Source: UBA7374 sp049890275
Lineage (GTDB): Bacteria; Verrucomicrobiota; Verrucomicrobiia; Opitutales; Coraliomargaritaceae
Length of the DNA stretch: 64,000 bases
Direction: 5' to 3'
Assembly: GCA_049890275.1 (NCBI GenBank)
Contig: JBMHBT010000006.1
Location: 82,193 to 146,192, forward strand
The notes under the pieces were generated by a model. That model saw only the letters and a program-made list of their open reading frames with translations, was not told the DNA's origin and made no database searches. This document shows positions 24,728 through 34,028 of the stretch, one piece after another; position 1 is the stretch's first letter, and every line of letters begins with the position of its first letter. Both the position numbers and the translations under genes were made by a program.

Positions 24728-26137
24728 ATGAGCGAGAAGGGCAAACAGGTGACCTGGGGCGGACGGTTCAGTGACGGGCCGTCGGAGTTGATGTTGCGGA
24801 TCGGGGAGTCGGTTTCTTTCGATCGGGCATTGGCACGGTTTGACGTGCAGGGGAGTCAGGCACAGGCGGCGATGCTGGCTCATGTAGGTTTGATTACGGA
24901 GGCGGAGCGGGATGCGCTGCAGGCAGGCTTGGAGGAGATTCTGGCGGAGGTTGAGGCAGGTGATTTTGTTTGGGATGTTGCGCTGGAGGATGTGCATATG
25001 AATATCGAGCAGGCGCTGACGGAGCGGGTGCCGGCGGCGGCGAAGTTGCATACGGCGCGGAGCCGGAATGATCAGGTGGCGACGGATATGCGGCTTTGGT
25101 TTCGGGATGCTTGTGATCGGTTGGATGCTTCGCTTTGTGGTGCGCTTTCTTCTTTGGTGGAGTTGGCGGAGCGGACGCAGTCGGTGATGATTCCGGGTTA
25201 TACGCATTTGCAGCGGGCGCAGCCGGTTTCGATGGCGCATCATTTGTTGGCTTATGTGGAGATGCTGGGACGGGACCGGACGCGGTTGGCGGCGGTTCGG
25301 GAGCAGGCGAATGTCTGTCCGCTGGGTTCGGGAGCGATTGCGGGGACGACTTTGCCGATTGACCGGGCGTTTGTGGCTCGGGAGTTGGGTTTTGTGGATG
25401 CTGCGGGGAATCCGCGGTTGACGGAGAACAGCATGGATGCGGTGAGCGACCGGGATTGTTTTATTGATTTTGCTTCGGCCTGTGCGACGGTTGGGGTGCA
25501 TCTCTCGCGGATGGCGGAGGATTTTATTTTATGGAGTAGTGCGGAGTTTCATTTTGTGACGCTGCCGGATACGTTTACGACGGGCTCGAGCCTGATGCCG
25601 CAGAAGAAGAATCCGGATGCGTTTGAGTTGATCCGGGGGAAGTCGGCTCGGCTCGCGGGGAATTTGCAGTCTTTGCTGCAGATGGTGAAGGGCTTGCCGT
25701 TGACGTATAATCGGGATTTGCAGGAGGATAAGCCGCCGGTTTTTGATTCGCTGGAGCAGTGTTTGCTGATGCTGGATTGTGTGGCGGCTTGTTTGCCGGG
25801 CACGGTTGTGAATGCGGATGCCTGCGAGCGGGCGGTGGCGGATCCAGCATTGTTGGCAACGGATTTGGTGGATCACCTCGTGCTGCGGGGTGTACCTTTT
25901 CGGGAGGCACATCATGTGGTGGGGGCGATGGTCGGACTTTCTGAAAAGCTGGACTGCCCGTTAAATGATTTGCCGGCGGATGCGGTGGCCGAGGTGCATC
26001 CGGCTTTGGGTGATGAGGACTGGCGGAAGGCGTTTGACCTGAAGCAGGCTTTGGCTGCTCGGGAGAAGCCGGGGATGCCGGGGCCGGAAACGGTGGCGGG
26101 GCGGATTGCTTACTGGCGGTCAGCTCTCTCCGAGTAG
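24728..26137 (+). CDS. argH: Argininosuccinate lyase
   Basis: ArgH splits argininosuccinate into arginine and fumarate in the cytoplasm. From ATG 24728 (MSEKGKQVTWGGRFSDG) the protein has 469 residues. It shows EDVHMNIEQALTERV, HTARSRNDQVATDMRLW, PGYTHLQRAQPVSMAHHLLA and the fumarase/lyase signature GSSLMPQKKNPD with the catalytic serine loop. The 3' end overlaps the convergent amidohydrolase gene by 18 bases. No other arg gene is in the window. Confidence 0.96.
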   Translation: MSEKGKQVTWGGRFSDGPSELMLRIGESVSFDRALARFDVQGSQAQAAMLAHVGLITEAERDALQAGLEEILAEVEAGDFVWDVALEDVHMNIEQALTERVPAAAKLHTARSRNDQVATDMRLWFRDACDRLDASLCGALSSLVELAERTQSVMIPGYTHLQRAQPVSMAHHLLAYVEMLGRDRTRLAAVREQANVCPLGSGAIAGTTLPIDRAFVARELGFVDAAGNPRLTENSMDAVSDRDCFIDFASACATVGVHLSRMAEDFILWSSAEFHFVTLPDTFTTGSSLMPQKKNPDAFELIRGKSARLAGNLQSLLQMVKGLPLTYNRDLQEDKPPVFDSLEQCLLMLDCVAACLPGTVVNADACERAVADPALLATDLVDHLVLRGVPFREAHHVVGAMVGLSEKLDCPLNDLPADAVAEVHPALGDEDWRKAFDLKQALAAREKPGMPGPETVAGRIAYWRSALSE

Positions 26138-27016
26138 TTTGCAGAGGTTGTCGGCAAAGAGGGCTTGCAGCTCGTTTTGTTTGAGTCGGCTGTTCTTACG
26201 GATGTCTTCGAGGAATTCGCGGTAACCGGCTTGTTTTTGCTTTGCGGGGTAGAGGCGCAGGGGAAAGTCGGAGCCGAAGAGGATTTTCTCATGTCCGACG
26301 AGGTCGGCTACGCGACGGAAAATATTCGGCTTGTAGAGGAGGGGGCTGGCGGAGCAGTCGTAGTAGACGTTGCGGAGGCTTTTACGAAGTTGGGGGTTGG
26401 ACTCAAAGAAGGGGAGGCCACCGCCCCAGTGAGCGAGGATGATTTTGAGTTCGGGGGTGGACTCTGCGAGATGAACGAATTCTTTCAAGGGAGTGGCTGG
26501 ATCGCTGCCGGGGTGGGGATGCCCGGCAGCTTCGGTGGCGTGCAGGTTGACGGGCCAATGGTGATGGGTACACCAGTCCGCGAGGATACGCCAGGCGGGG
26601 TTTTCGGCATCGAAGTTTTGCACCCCGATATGGAGTTCGCCGACGCCGCGGAGTCCGAGGCTGTGGGCGAACTCGAGCTGGGAGAGTGTGTTTTCGTTGG
26701 GAAGTATGGAGGCAAAGCCAATAAAGCGATCGGGGGCATGGACGACCCACTCGGCGATGACTTGGTTGTGCCAGCGGCAGGTGTCTTCGTTTTGCCAGTA
26801 CCAACCGAGGAGGACGGCGCGTTGTATTCCTTGTGCGTCCATGGCATCGAGCATGTCTTGTGGATCGGCCCAATCCTGAATACTGGAGTGCCCGTTGGGT
26901 GCGACGAGTCCGGCCCAATAGGATTCGTTGCGGGCGGCGGCCCAGGCACGGGGGTCTTTTCCGAGTTCGGTGGGGAAGACGTGGGTGTGGGCGTCGATTA
27001 TGTAGTGGGATGGCAC
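26120..27016 (-). CDS. Amidohydrolase-family TIM-barrel hydrolase
   Basis: The 298 residues belong to the amidohydrolase 2 (ACMSD/LigW-like) group. The N-terminal metal motif is DAHTHVFP, followed by AVLLGWYW, GFASILPNEN, VNLHATEAAGH, IILAHWGGGLPFFE and LFGSDFPLRLYP with the metal-binding aspartate. Substrates of this group range from decarboxylation of aromatic acids to lactone hydrolysis, and the sequence does not decide. It is convergent with argH and divergent from fpg. Confidence 0.82.
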   Translation of the reverse strand: MPSHYIIDAHTHVFPTELGKDPRAWAAARNESYWAGLVAPNGHSSIQDWADPQDMLDAMDAQGIQRAVLLGWYWQNEDTCRWHNQVIAEWVVHAPDRFIGFASILPNENTLSQLEFAHSLGLRGVGELHIGVQNFDAENPAWRILADWCTHHHWPVNLHATEAAGHPHPGSDPATPLKEFVHLAESTPELKIILAHWGGGLPFFESNPQLRKSLRNVYYDCSASPLLYKPNIFRRVADLVGHEKILFGSDFPLRLYPAKQKQAGYREFLEDIRKNSRLKQNELQALFADNLCKLLGES

Positions 27017-27128
27017 TGGCTTTTGATAGGTGTTTGTCGGGTTGTCGCTTGCGGTTTGGGGCGTCCTTGCCTAACGCTTAACCAATCTATGTAAGTGTGC
27101 TTTCGAAACAAAGAAAAACTGATCGATC

Positions 27129-27935
27129 ATGCCGGAGCTTGCTGAAGTTGAATATTATCGTCGCCGCTGGGCGGTGGCTGTGGGTTCACGGGTGGAGCAG
27201 GTTTTTCTGCATGCGGGGAAGCGTGTTTTTCGGGGTGTGGATACAGCGGCACTGGTCGCAGGGCTGGTCGGAGAGTCGATGGTAGAGGCGCGGGCGCATG
27301 GCAAGCAGATGCACTACCGGTTTGGTCAGCGGCACTGGTTGGGGGTACATTTGGGGATGACAGGGAAGTTGTTTTGCGTGGGGTCGGATGTGGCGGTGGA
27401 AAAGCATGATCACTTGCGGTTGGTTCTGGATTCTGGCCGGGTTTTGGTCTTTCAGGATTCGCGGATGTTTGGACGAATTTTGTACGCGACCGGTGAAGGC
27501 TTGCCGGAGTGGTTGCAGGGCTTGCCCCCAGAGGTGCTTTCAGACGAGTTTACTTTTGAGCGAATGGATGCTTTTTTTGATCGCCGTGGAAGGGCTCCGA
27601 TTAAGGGGGTACTTTTGATGCAGGAATTGTTTCCCGGGGTGGGGAATTGGATGGCAGATGAGATTCTCTGGCGGGCGCGGGTGGCGCCGATGGTTCCGGC
27701 GGGACAGATTGGGCGGCGGAAGCGACGGGAGATTTTTGAGCGCTTGCAGGAGGTCTGTCGTGATGCCATGCGGGTCATTGCGCCGGACTGGTCGAGGCCA
27801 CCGGATGAGTGGTTATTTAATCACCGATGGCGGGACGGGGGAACTTGCCCGCAGACGGGACGACCACTGCTACGGGAACCGGTGGGTGGGCGAACGACTT
27901 GTTGGTCACCGGCCTGGCAGCGCTACCGCGGTTAA
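27129..27935 (+). CDS. Fpg/Nei-family DNA glycosylase lacking a zinc finger
   Basis: A 268-residue base-excision DNA glycosylase/AP lyase. It begins PELAEVEYYRR with catalytic Pro-2 and Glu-3 (most Fpg have PELPEVE). The body has HLGMTGKL, HDHLRLVLD, FQDSRMFGRI and the helix-two-turn-helix LFPGVGNWMADEILWRARV. In the C-terminal hairpin the four zinc cysteines are not conserved: it reads TCPQTG...GGRTTCWSPAWQ, so only the hairpin arginine remains. This is a zincless-finger form as in NEIL1 and some plant and actinobacterial proteins; lesion preference may differ from 8-oxoguanine. Confidence 0.88.
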   Translation: MPELAEVEYYRRRWAVAVGSRVEQVFLHAGKRVFRGVDTAALVAGLVGESMVEARAHGKQMHYRFGQRHWLGVHLGMTGKLFCVGSDVAVEKHDHLRLVLDSGRVLVFQDSRMFGRILYATGEGLPEWLQGLPPEVLSDEFTFERMDAFFDRRGRAPIKGVLLMQELFPGVGNWMADEILWRARVAPMVPAGQIGRRKRREIFERLQEVCRDAMRVIAPDWSRPPDEWLFNHRWRDGGTCPQTGRPLLREPVGGRTTCWSPAWQRYRG

Positions 27936-27950
27936 CCCGAAAATCTCACC

Positions 27951-28040
27951 GCTTTGGCGAAAAGGTTTTTATTGTTTCTGGCTGAAGAGCTTGTGCATTT
28001 TGTCAAAATACAGCCTGTGGGGCTTCGTTTTCGCCAAAGC
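27951..28040. repeat. Long-range inverted repeat GCTTTGGCGAAAA / TTTTCGCCAAAGC
   Basis: Perfect 13-base arms at 27951-27963 and 28028-28040 enclose 64 bases. A GC-rich block (28050-28150) follows without a convincing gene. The position between convergent fpg and hisF suits a bidirectional terminator, a structured RNA, or a dispersed intergenic element. The block's end (GATGTCCGGGCTAGAGCC, 28161-28178) resembles GATGTCCGATCTAGCCC at 12211-12227, another convergent gap. Confidence 0.55.
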
Positions 28041-28171
28041 TCCAGTCCACAAGCGCGCCATGGTTGTGTTGCGGGCGCGGAACATGCTCTGTTACGCACC
28101 CCAGTGCGCGCCCTCGCGCAACCCGGCCCGCGCCTTGCCAGCCACACTTCTGAACTTGTGAGATGTCCGGG

Positions 28172-28936
28172 CTAGAGCCGTACGGGGATATTGCGGTCTT
28201 GGAGGTGTTCTTTGGCTTGGCGAATGGTGTAGGTACCAAAGTGAAAGATGGAGGCAGCGAGAACGGCACTGGCTTGGCCGATGGAAACGGCGTTGGCTAA
28301 GTGATCGAGGGTACCGGCTCCGCCGGAGGCGATAACAGGTACGGATACGGCTTCACTGACGGCGCGGGTCAATTCGAGGTCGTAGCCGTCTTTCGTGCCG
28401 TCTGCGTCCATACTGGTGAGGAGGATTTCTCCGGCACCGAGCCGGACGGTTTCGCGGGCCCAATCGAGTACATCGATACCGGTGGGGGTGCGTCCGCCAT
28501 GGGTGTAGACTTCCCATCGTTCGGGTGATTCGGTGCTACGCTTGGCGTCAATTGCAACAACGATGCATTGGTTCCCAAAGCGGGAGGCGGCTTCTTCGAT
28601 TAAGGCGGGGTTGCGAACGGCGGCGGTGTTGAGGCTGACTTTGTCGGCTCCGGCATTGAGCATATCGCGGATGTCTGCAACTTCGCGGAGGCCACCACCA
28701 ACGGTCAGCGGCATGAAGCACTGGGAGGCGGTGCGCTCAACGACATCGTGCATGATCGCGCGTTCATCACTCGATGCGGTAATGTCTAAAAAGACAAGTT
28801 CGTCGGCCCCTTGTTGTTCGTAGGCTTTGGCTTGTTCGACGGGGTCGCCCGCATCGATGAGGTCAACAAAGTTGACGCCTTTGACGACACGTCCGGCATG
28901 AACGTCGAGGCAGGGAATGATCCGGGTAGAGAGCAC
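28172..28936 (-). CDS. hisF: Imidazole glycerol phosphate synthase, cyclase subunit
   Basis: HisF closes the imidazole ring using ammonia from HisH, giving IGP and AICAR. The 254 residues form the usual (beta/alpha)8 barrel: IIPCLDVHAGRVVKGVNF with the catalytic aspartate D11, VGGGLREVADI, GADKVSLNTAAV, CIVVAIDAKR, ILLTSMDADGTKDGYD with the second catalytic aspartate, and PVIASGGAGTLDHL. No hisH or other his gene adjoins it. It lies 12 bases downstream of a 591-residue protein gene on the same strand. Confidence 0.96.
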   Translation of the reverse strand: MLSTRIIPCLDVHAGRVVKGVNFVDLIDAGDPVEQAKAYEQQGADELVFLDITASSDERAIMHDVVERTASQCFMPLTVGGGLREVADIRDMLNAGADKVSLNTAAVRNPALIEEAASRFGNQCIVVAIDAKRSTESPERWEVYTHGGRTPTGIDVLDWARETVRLGAGEILLTSMDADGTKDGYDLELTRAVSEAVSVPVIASGGAGTLDHLANAVSIGQASAVLAASIFHFGTYTIRQAKEHLQDRNIPVRL

Positions 28937-28948
28937 GGCGCGACGGGC

Positions 28949-30724
28949 CTACTCGTCTGCGTAGGCGAGGTCTGGTTTGAACTCGAGCGCGAGGCGGTAC
29001 TGAACGCCGGGGCGCATGACAAGGGGGTGGTCACGCTCAAGGATCTGCAGGTAGTGCATATTACCGAAGTAGGTGCGGTAGTCCGGATTGGAAGTGACCG
29101 TTTCAAGATCTTTCCACTGTGCCTGAAAGTCGTCTTTGATGACGTTGGCTCGGTGGCCTTCGGCTCCAAGGGTGAGGGTTGTCGCCACGCGGTAGCGGGA
29201 GTGAGGGGCCGCAATTGCCAAAATATAGCGCATTCTGTCGAGTTGCGTTTGCTGCGGTACGGAGAAGCAGAATTCGCAGCTGATTTGATCTCCGGCAAAA
29301 GTCCACTGAACCTTGCAGCTTCCGAGGCCGTTGACGAATTCCTGATCGCGAGTAATGAGCTCCGGCTGGTCGTACTTAAAGACCAAGGATTGGCGGAGGC
29401 CCATGCTGACAGTGCAATTTTTTCCGTAATAGGCGGGGACGATAACTTTGTCTCCAAAAGTCAGCTCTGGGAGCATGATCGGGAGGTATTTATCGACAGG
29501 CCAGTCGAATACTCCCGGTGCGTGCGGGAAGGCCAGATAGTCTGAGGTGTTTTTGCCAGCTGCTCCACTACCGATAAGAGGGAGTTGCAGGGCGAGCCCA
29601 GAGTCCGGGTCTTGGTACAGAAAGATGCCTTGTTCTTTCTTATGAGATTTGTCGAAGTTGATGAAGCGCGCACATTTGCGAGCTGCAACGGGGTTTTTCG
29701 GGGCAGCGCTGCCGCCGGTCGATCGTGCGAGGCGAGCCCACTGGCAGAGGTAACGAGCGGCATCAAAGTTAGCCATACGGGTGGTATGGTAGGGTACGGT
29801 GTTGCGTTCTTCGTCGCGAATGACCAGATAGCCGTGCTCCTGATCGAGGTAAGTGACGAAAAAGTTCATGAACATCCGGCGGATGGCGTCTGTGTAGAGG
29901 TCGCGCTGGTTATCAGCGATCCAACCGTCGCGAAGAGCCTGCATCGCTAGGCTGATGCAGTGCATTTGCCCGTAGGCGCCGATCGAGCGTCCGTAGGCAA
30001 AGGCTGTACCATCCTGACGGCAGAGGTCGGGGATGAGCTTCAGGTATTTCTCAGCATGCGTGCGCAGAGAGGGGAGCTTGCGGTCGCGCAGGTGGATGTT
30101 ACCGTGTAGCTGCAGCGCCTGTCGGATAAAGACAAAGCTCATGACACCGTAGATATCAAAGGCTCCGCCAAGGGTGCCTGTTGCCTCTCCGGAATCGTCG
30201 AAGTAGCCACCGGTGGAACGTTCATCGATGCGTTCGAGAAAACGGTCAATCAGGCGCCCGGTCTCGTCTTTTTTGGAGAGTCCGAGGCTGTAGCGGGTGA
30301 CTGCCTTAGCGATATTAAAGGCCTGAAAGTGGTTTTCGTAGTCGCTGCGTTCAAGCAGGCTTTTGTCGAGTTGTTCGCGGGTTGGGTCGAGGAGACGCTC
30401 CCAAACGGGGTTGCGATCTTTTGCAGGACCGAAGGAGAGGAGGCCCAGTGCAGAGTAGGCGAGTCCGTTTTCGTATTCTTCCTCGGTAAAGGCCTGTGCG
30501 GTGACGCAACGTGCGGTGAGGTCGACGAGGTCATATTCACCCAGAGCAGTATCTCCAGTGGCTCGGTGGTATTCACCGATGGCGAGAGCGGCATGACCCG
30601 GTTCGTCCAAGCGAGTGGACTCGTCGGCAAGAGGGGAGATCGTCCCCTGCTCACTGATGGAGCTTAGGTTGTGACCCAAGATCGACTGGGCCATATCAAG
30701 ACACTGTTGCGCGAAATTTTCCAT
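28949..30724 (-). CDS. Putative alpha/alpha-barrel carbohydrate-active protein (DUF2264-like)
   Basis: A 591-residue protein without a signal peptide. The N-terminal 350 residues are helical and carry DGTAFAYGRSIGAYGQMHCISLAMQAL near 240-266, reminiscent of the GRS...-containing (alpha/alpha)6 toroid of DUF2264 and heparinase-like lyases. The C-terminal part (about 360-591) is beta-rich, like the sandwich domain of polysaccharide lyases. No catalytic residue can be assigned with confidence. It is divergent from acs and followed by hisF. Confidence 0.55.
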   Translation of the reverse strand: MENFAQQCLDMAQSILGHNLSSISEQGTISPLADESTRLDEPGHAALAIGEYHRATGDTALGEYDLVDLTARCVTAQAFTEEEYENGLAYSALGLLSFGPAKDRNPVWERLLDPTREQLDKSLLERSDYENHFQAFNIAKAVTRYSLGLSKKDETGRLIDRFLERIDERSTGGYFDDSGEATGTLGGAFDIYGVMSFVFIRQALQLHGNIHLRDRKLPSLRTHAEKYLKLIPDLCRQDGTAFAYGRSIGAYGQMHCISLAMQALRDGWIADNQRDLYTDAIRRMFMNFFVTYLDQEHGYLVIRDEERNTVPYHTTRMANFDAARYLCQWARLARSTGGSAAPKNPVAARKCARFINFDKSHKKEQGIFLYQDPDSGLALQLPLIGSGAAGKNTSDYLAFPHAPGVFDWPVDKYLPIMLPELTFGDKVIVPAYYGKNCTVSMGLRQSLVFKYDQPELITRDQEFVNGLGSCKVQWTFAGDQISCEFCFSVPQQTQLDRMRYILAIAAPHSRYRVATTLTLGAEGHRANVIKDDFQAQWKDLETVTSNPDYRTYFGNMHYLQILERDHPLVMRPGVQYRLALEFKPDLAYADE

Positions 30725-30932
30725 GTATTTTCAGTCTGCCTGAGCAGAACTCTCGAGCCTGCTTTTCATGCGTTTCCTCTATTGTTCTGTCAACTGCATA
30801 TAGCCAAATCCGACCGGGTGGTCGAAAGAAAATAGATTATGGCCACTGGGACAGGCTTTTCTGTAAGCTACTTTTTACAGTATCGAGATCGATTCTTGTT
30901 GTGTCGATCACGGAGTATTTTTTTCTTTTTAT

Positions 30933-32876
30933 ATGGAATCTGTATCCCAAGAACACCGCTCGTTTCCTCCCCTTGAGTCATTTTCTGCAAAGGCTCGTAT
31001 TGGCAGCATGGCTGCATACGAAGAATTATACGCCAAGAGTGTCGCCGATCCGGAAGGGTTTTGGGCGGATGCGGCGGAAGAATTACACTGGTTTCGCAAG
31101 TGGGATCGCGTCCTGAACAAAGAAGAGGCACCTTTTTACAAATGGTATGAAGGCGCCCAAACCAATCTGTCTTATAATTGCCTAGATCGCCATGTAAATG
31201 CGGGCCTGGGAGATAAGACGGCGATTGACTGGATTGGAGAGCCGGGAGACGGGCGTGCCATTTCCTATCGTCAGTTACTCGACGAGGTATGTCGTTTCGC
31301 CAATGTTTTGAAGAAATTGGGTGTGAAAAAGGGGGATCGTATTGCTTTGTATTTGCCGATGATTCCTGAACTGGCGGTGGCAGTGCTGGCTTGTGCCCGG
31401 ATCGGAGCGGTGCACTCGGTTATTTTTGCCGGGTTCTCTTCGGATTCAATTCGCGACCGAGTGTTGGATATGAAGGCGCGGATGGTGATTACGGCAGATG
31501 GTGGTTACCGTCGGGGCAAGGTCCTGGAGCTGAAGAAAATTGTGGATGCCGGAGTCTCTTCCTGTGATTGCGTGAATGAGGTTCTGGTGGTGAAGCGTGG
31601 AATAGAGGGTTTGGAATGCCCTATGACGGATGGGCGAGATGTCTGGCTGGATGAGCAGTCGGCAAGCGTGGATACTGTGTGCCCGGCGGAGCCGATGGAT
31701 GCAGAAGACCTGCTCTTTTTATTGTATACTAGTGGAACGACGGGAAAGCCGAAGGGAATCATGCATACTACGGCCGGCTACATGGTCTTTACGTACCTGA
31801 CTTCGAAGTATGTTTTTGATCTGCAGGCGGATGATGTGTACTGGTGTACAGCGGATGTGGGTTGGATCACCGGACATAGCTACATTGTCTACGGGATTCT
31901 GCAAAATGGAGTCTCTCAGGTGATGTACGAGGGTGCCCCGAATCATCCGGATGAGGGACGTTTTTGGGAGATTGTGGAGCAACATAAGGTCAGCATTTTC
32001 TATACGGCACCGACTGCGATTCGTGCTTTTATGAAGTGGGGTGATCAGTGGCTGGAAGGCAAAGACCTGTCCTCCTTGCGTTTACTAGGCACAGTGGGTG
32101 AGCCGATCAATCCGGAGGCCTGGATGTGGTATCATGAAAAGATTGGTGCGAGCCGCTGTCCGATTGTGGATACCTGGTGGCAGACGGAAACGGGCGGGCA
32201 TATGCTGACTCCGATACCCGGTGCAACTCCGACTAAGCCCGGCTGTGCAACCCTTCCGTTTTTTGGGATTGAGCCGGCGGTCCTAGACGACGACGGTTCG
32301 GATGTATCAGCAGGTATTTTGGCGATTAAGCAGCCTTGGCCAGGGATGATGCGAGGGATTTATGGCGATCCGGAGCGTTACCGGCAGACCTACTGGTGCA
32401 AGTGGGATGGCCGTTATTATTTTCCCGGCGATGGTGCGCGCTGTGATGAGGATGGCTACTACTGGATTTTAGGACGTGTGGACGATGTGGTCAACGTATC
32501 GGGGCACCGCATCGGTACGGCTGAACTGGAAAGTGTTTTTGTAGAGCATGCGGATGTCGCAGAGTCGGCGGTGGTGGGCGTGCCTCATGAGATTAAGGGA
32601 CAGGGCTTAATGGCTTTTGTGACGGTTATCGAAGGGCGCGAGCAGGATGAAAAGTTATACCGGGAATTGATTGGTATGGTGGATCAAAGTATCGGCAAGT
32701 TTGCGCGTCCGGAGCGGATCCTATTTTCCTCGGATCTACCGAAGACACGTTCGGGCAAGATTATGCGCCGTTTGTTGCGTGACATTGCGGAAGGCCGAGA
32801 GCTGGGCAATACGACTACTTTGGCGGATCCTAGCATTGTTGAGCAGATACAGCGTCAGTTTACGCAGGGTGCTTAA
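30933..32876 (+). CDS. acs: Acetyl-CoA synthetase
   Basis: Acs activates acetate to acetyl-CoA through acetyl-AMP. The 647 residues include KWYEGAQTNLSYNCLDRHV, the ATP loop YTSGTTGKPKG, DVGWITGHSYIVYG, TWWQTETGG, GRVDDVVNVSGHRIGTAE and the C-terminal RSGKIMRRLLR with the lysine that is acetylated in other bacteria. The tryptophan-bearing TWWQTETGG region fits acetate over longer acids. It is transcribed alone from a 208-base divergent gap. The SSS symporter at 10362 may supply its substrate, but that is inference. Confidence 0.95.
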   Translation: MESVSQEHRSFPPLESFSAKARIGSMAAYEELYAKSVADPEGFWADAAEELHWFRKWDRVLNKEEAPFYKWYEGAQTNLSYNCLDRHVNAGLGDKTAIDWIGEPGDGRAISYRQLLDEVCRFANVLKKLGVKKGDRIALYLPMIPELAVAVLACARIGAVHSVIFAGFSSDSIRDRVLDMKARMVITADGGYRRGKVLELKKIVDAGVSSCDCVNEVLVVKRGIEGLECPMTDGRDVWLDEQSASVDTVCPAEPMDAEDLLFLLYTSGTTGKPKGIMHTTAGYMVFTYLTSKYVFDLQADDVYWCTADVGWITGHSYIVYGILQNGVSQVMYEGAPNHPDEGRFWEIVEQHKVSIFYTAPTAIRAFMKWGDQWLEGKDLSSLRLLGTVGEPINPEAWMWYHEKIGASRCPIVDTWWQTETGGHMLTPIPGATPTKPGCATLPFFGIEPAVLDDDGSDVSAGILAIKQPWPGMMRGIYGDPERYRQTYWCKWDGRYYFPGDGARCDEDGYYWILGRVDDVVNVSGHRIGTAELESVFVEHADVAESAVVGVPHEIKGQGLMAFVTVIEGREQDEKLYRELIGMVDQSIGKFARPERILFSSDLPKTRSGKIMRRLLRDIAEGRELGNTTTLADPSIVEQIQRQFTQGA

Positions 32877-32947
32877 TTTTTACTGCTTTGGAGTCAATCG
32901 ACTTGGAGGCTAGACAAATGCCCCGCTTCCCTCACTAATACACTGAC

Positions 32948-33820
32948 ATGAAGATCTACCTCAATGACAAGTTGGTCGACCGCAGCGAAGCCAAGGTATC
33001 CGTATTTGATCACGGCCTACTCTATGGCGATGGTATTTTCGAAGGTATTCGCCTGTATCAGGGGTGCGTATTTAAGCTGGATGAGCATTTGGAGCGTTTG
33101 GAATACTCGGCAAAAGCAATCATGCTGGATATGCCGTGGACACGCAAAGAAATTGCTGAGGCGGTTTGCGAGACTTGTCGTGCTAATGGACTTGTAGATG
33201 GTTATATCCGCTTGGTGGTGACGCGTGGCGAGGGGAGCCTCGGTCTTTCTATTAAAAATTGCACGTCTCCGCAGCTGATTATCATTGCCGATACAATTCA
33301 GCTCTACCCGGAAGAGTTTTATGAACAGGGGCTGAAGATCATTACGGTGCCGACTCGTCGCTGTAACCCGGCAGCGCTGCCGCCGACGGTGAAGTCGCTC
33401 AATTACCTAAATAATATTTTAGCGAAGATCGAGGCGCAGCATCTCGGTTACCACGAGGCGATTATGCTTAATGATCAGGGTTACGTCGCAGAATGCACAG
33501 GTGATAACGTTTTTATTATTCAGAAGGATGAATTGATTACTCCGTCTGCGAGTGCGGGTGCGCTCAAGGGGATTACTCGAGATACTGTCCTACAGATTGC
33601 TGCTGAGCTCGGTCTATCCTGGCGTGAGTCCAACTTGACCCGCTATGATCTTTGGGTAGCCGATGAGCTGTTCCTGACTGGAACAGCTGCAGAAATTGTT
33701 CCGATTGTCGAAGTCGATGCCCGTAGTATTGGGAGCGGCCAACCGGGTGAGTGGACGAACCGCTTTTTGGAGGCTTTTCGGGCCCGAGTCGTGAGCGAGG
33801 GTACGCTGCTGGAAAGTTAA
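32948..33820 (+). CDS. ilvE: Branched-chain amino acid aminotransferase
   Basis: A 290-residue fold-type IV PLP enzyme. It has the N-terminal LNDKLVDRSEAKVSVFDHGLLYGDGIFEGIR, the PLP lysine K149 in PTVKSLNYLNN, and ECTGDNVFIIQ plus LFLTGTAAEIVPI in the C-terminal half. It transfers amino groups to the oxoacids of leucine, isoleucine and valine; D-amino acid aminotransferase activity is a known alternative in the fold, but the LYGDGIFEGIR pattern suits IlvE. It lies 71 bases after acs. A short CGGTA-TTTTT-TACCG hairpin follows it. Confidence 0.92.
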   Translation: MKIYLNDKLVDRSEAKVSVFDHGLLYGDGIFEGIRLYQGCVFKLDEHLERLEYSAKAIMLDMPWTRKEIAEAVCETCRANGLVDGYIRLVVTRGEGSLGLSIKNCTSPQLIIIADTIQLYPEEFYEQGLKIITVPTRRCNPAALPPTVKSLNYLNNILAKIEAQHLGYHEAIMLNDQGYVAECTGDNVFIIQKDELITPSASAGALKGITRDTVLQIAAELGLSWRESNLTRYDLWVADELFLTGTAAEIVPIVEVDARSIGSGQPGEWTNRFLEAFRARVVSEGTLLES

Positions 33821-33909
33821 TCTTGGGCGGTTGGTCGGTATTTTTTACCGCATGGTGTAGAATGCAGTGCAAGGTTTTGTCCTATTTACCGATATTTAAC
33901 AGCCAACTC

Positions 33910-33924
33910 TGGCACAGATTGTGC
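33910..33924 (+). promoter_or_regulatory. Sigma-54-like -24/-12 element upstream of mcsA
   Basis: TGGCAC, five bases, then GTGC: the GG and GC dinucleotides are exactly ten bases apart, as in RpoN promoters (consensus TGGCAC-N5-TTGC). It stands about 105 bases before the mcsA start. The same bases include the palindrome GCACA-GAT-TGTGC, so an operator is an alternative reading. Confidence 0.4.
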
Positions 33925-34028
33925 GGTTAATGGTCTAATAGTATCGAAAATGAAGCCAAAATGTCACTCGGATCCTCGATTGCGCGCTTTGGTTTTGCGA
34001 TCCGGATTGAAATCATTACATTTCTAGT

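Noticed and set aside
30725..30932. Possible tRNA or small RNA in the acs divergent gap
   Set aside because: No cloverleaf, T-loop GTTC pattern or CCA could be fitted; the gap looks like a plain divergent promoter region.
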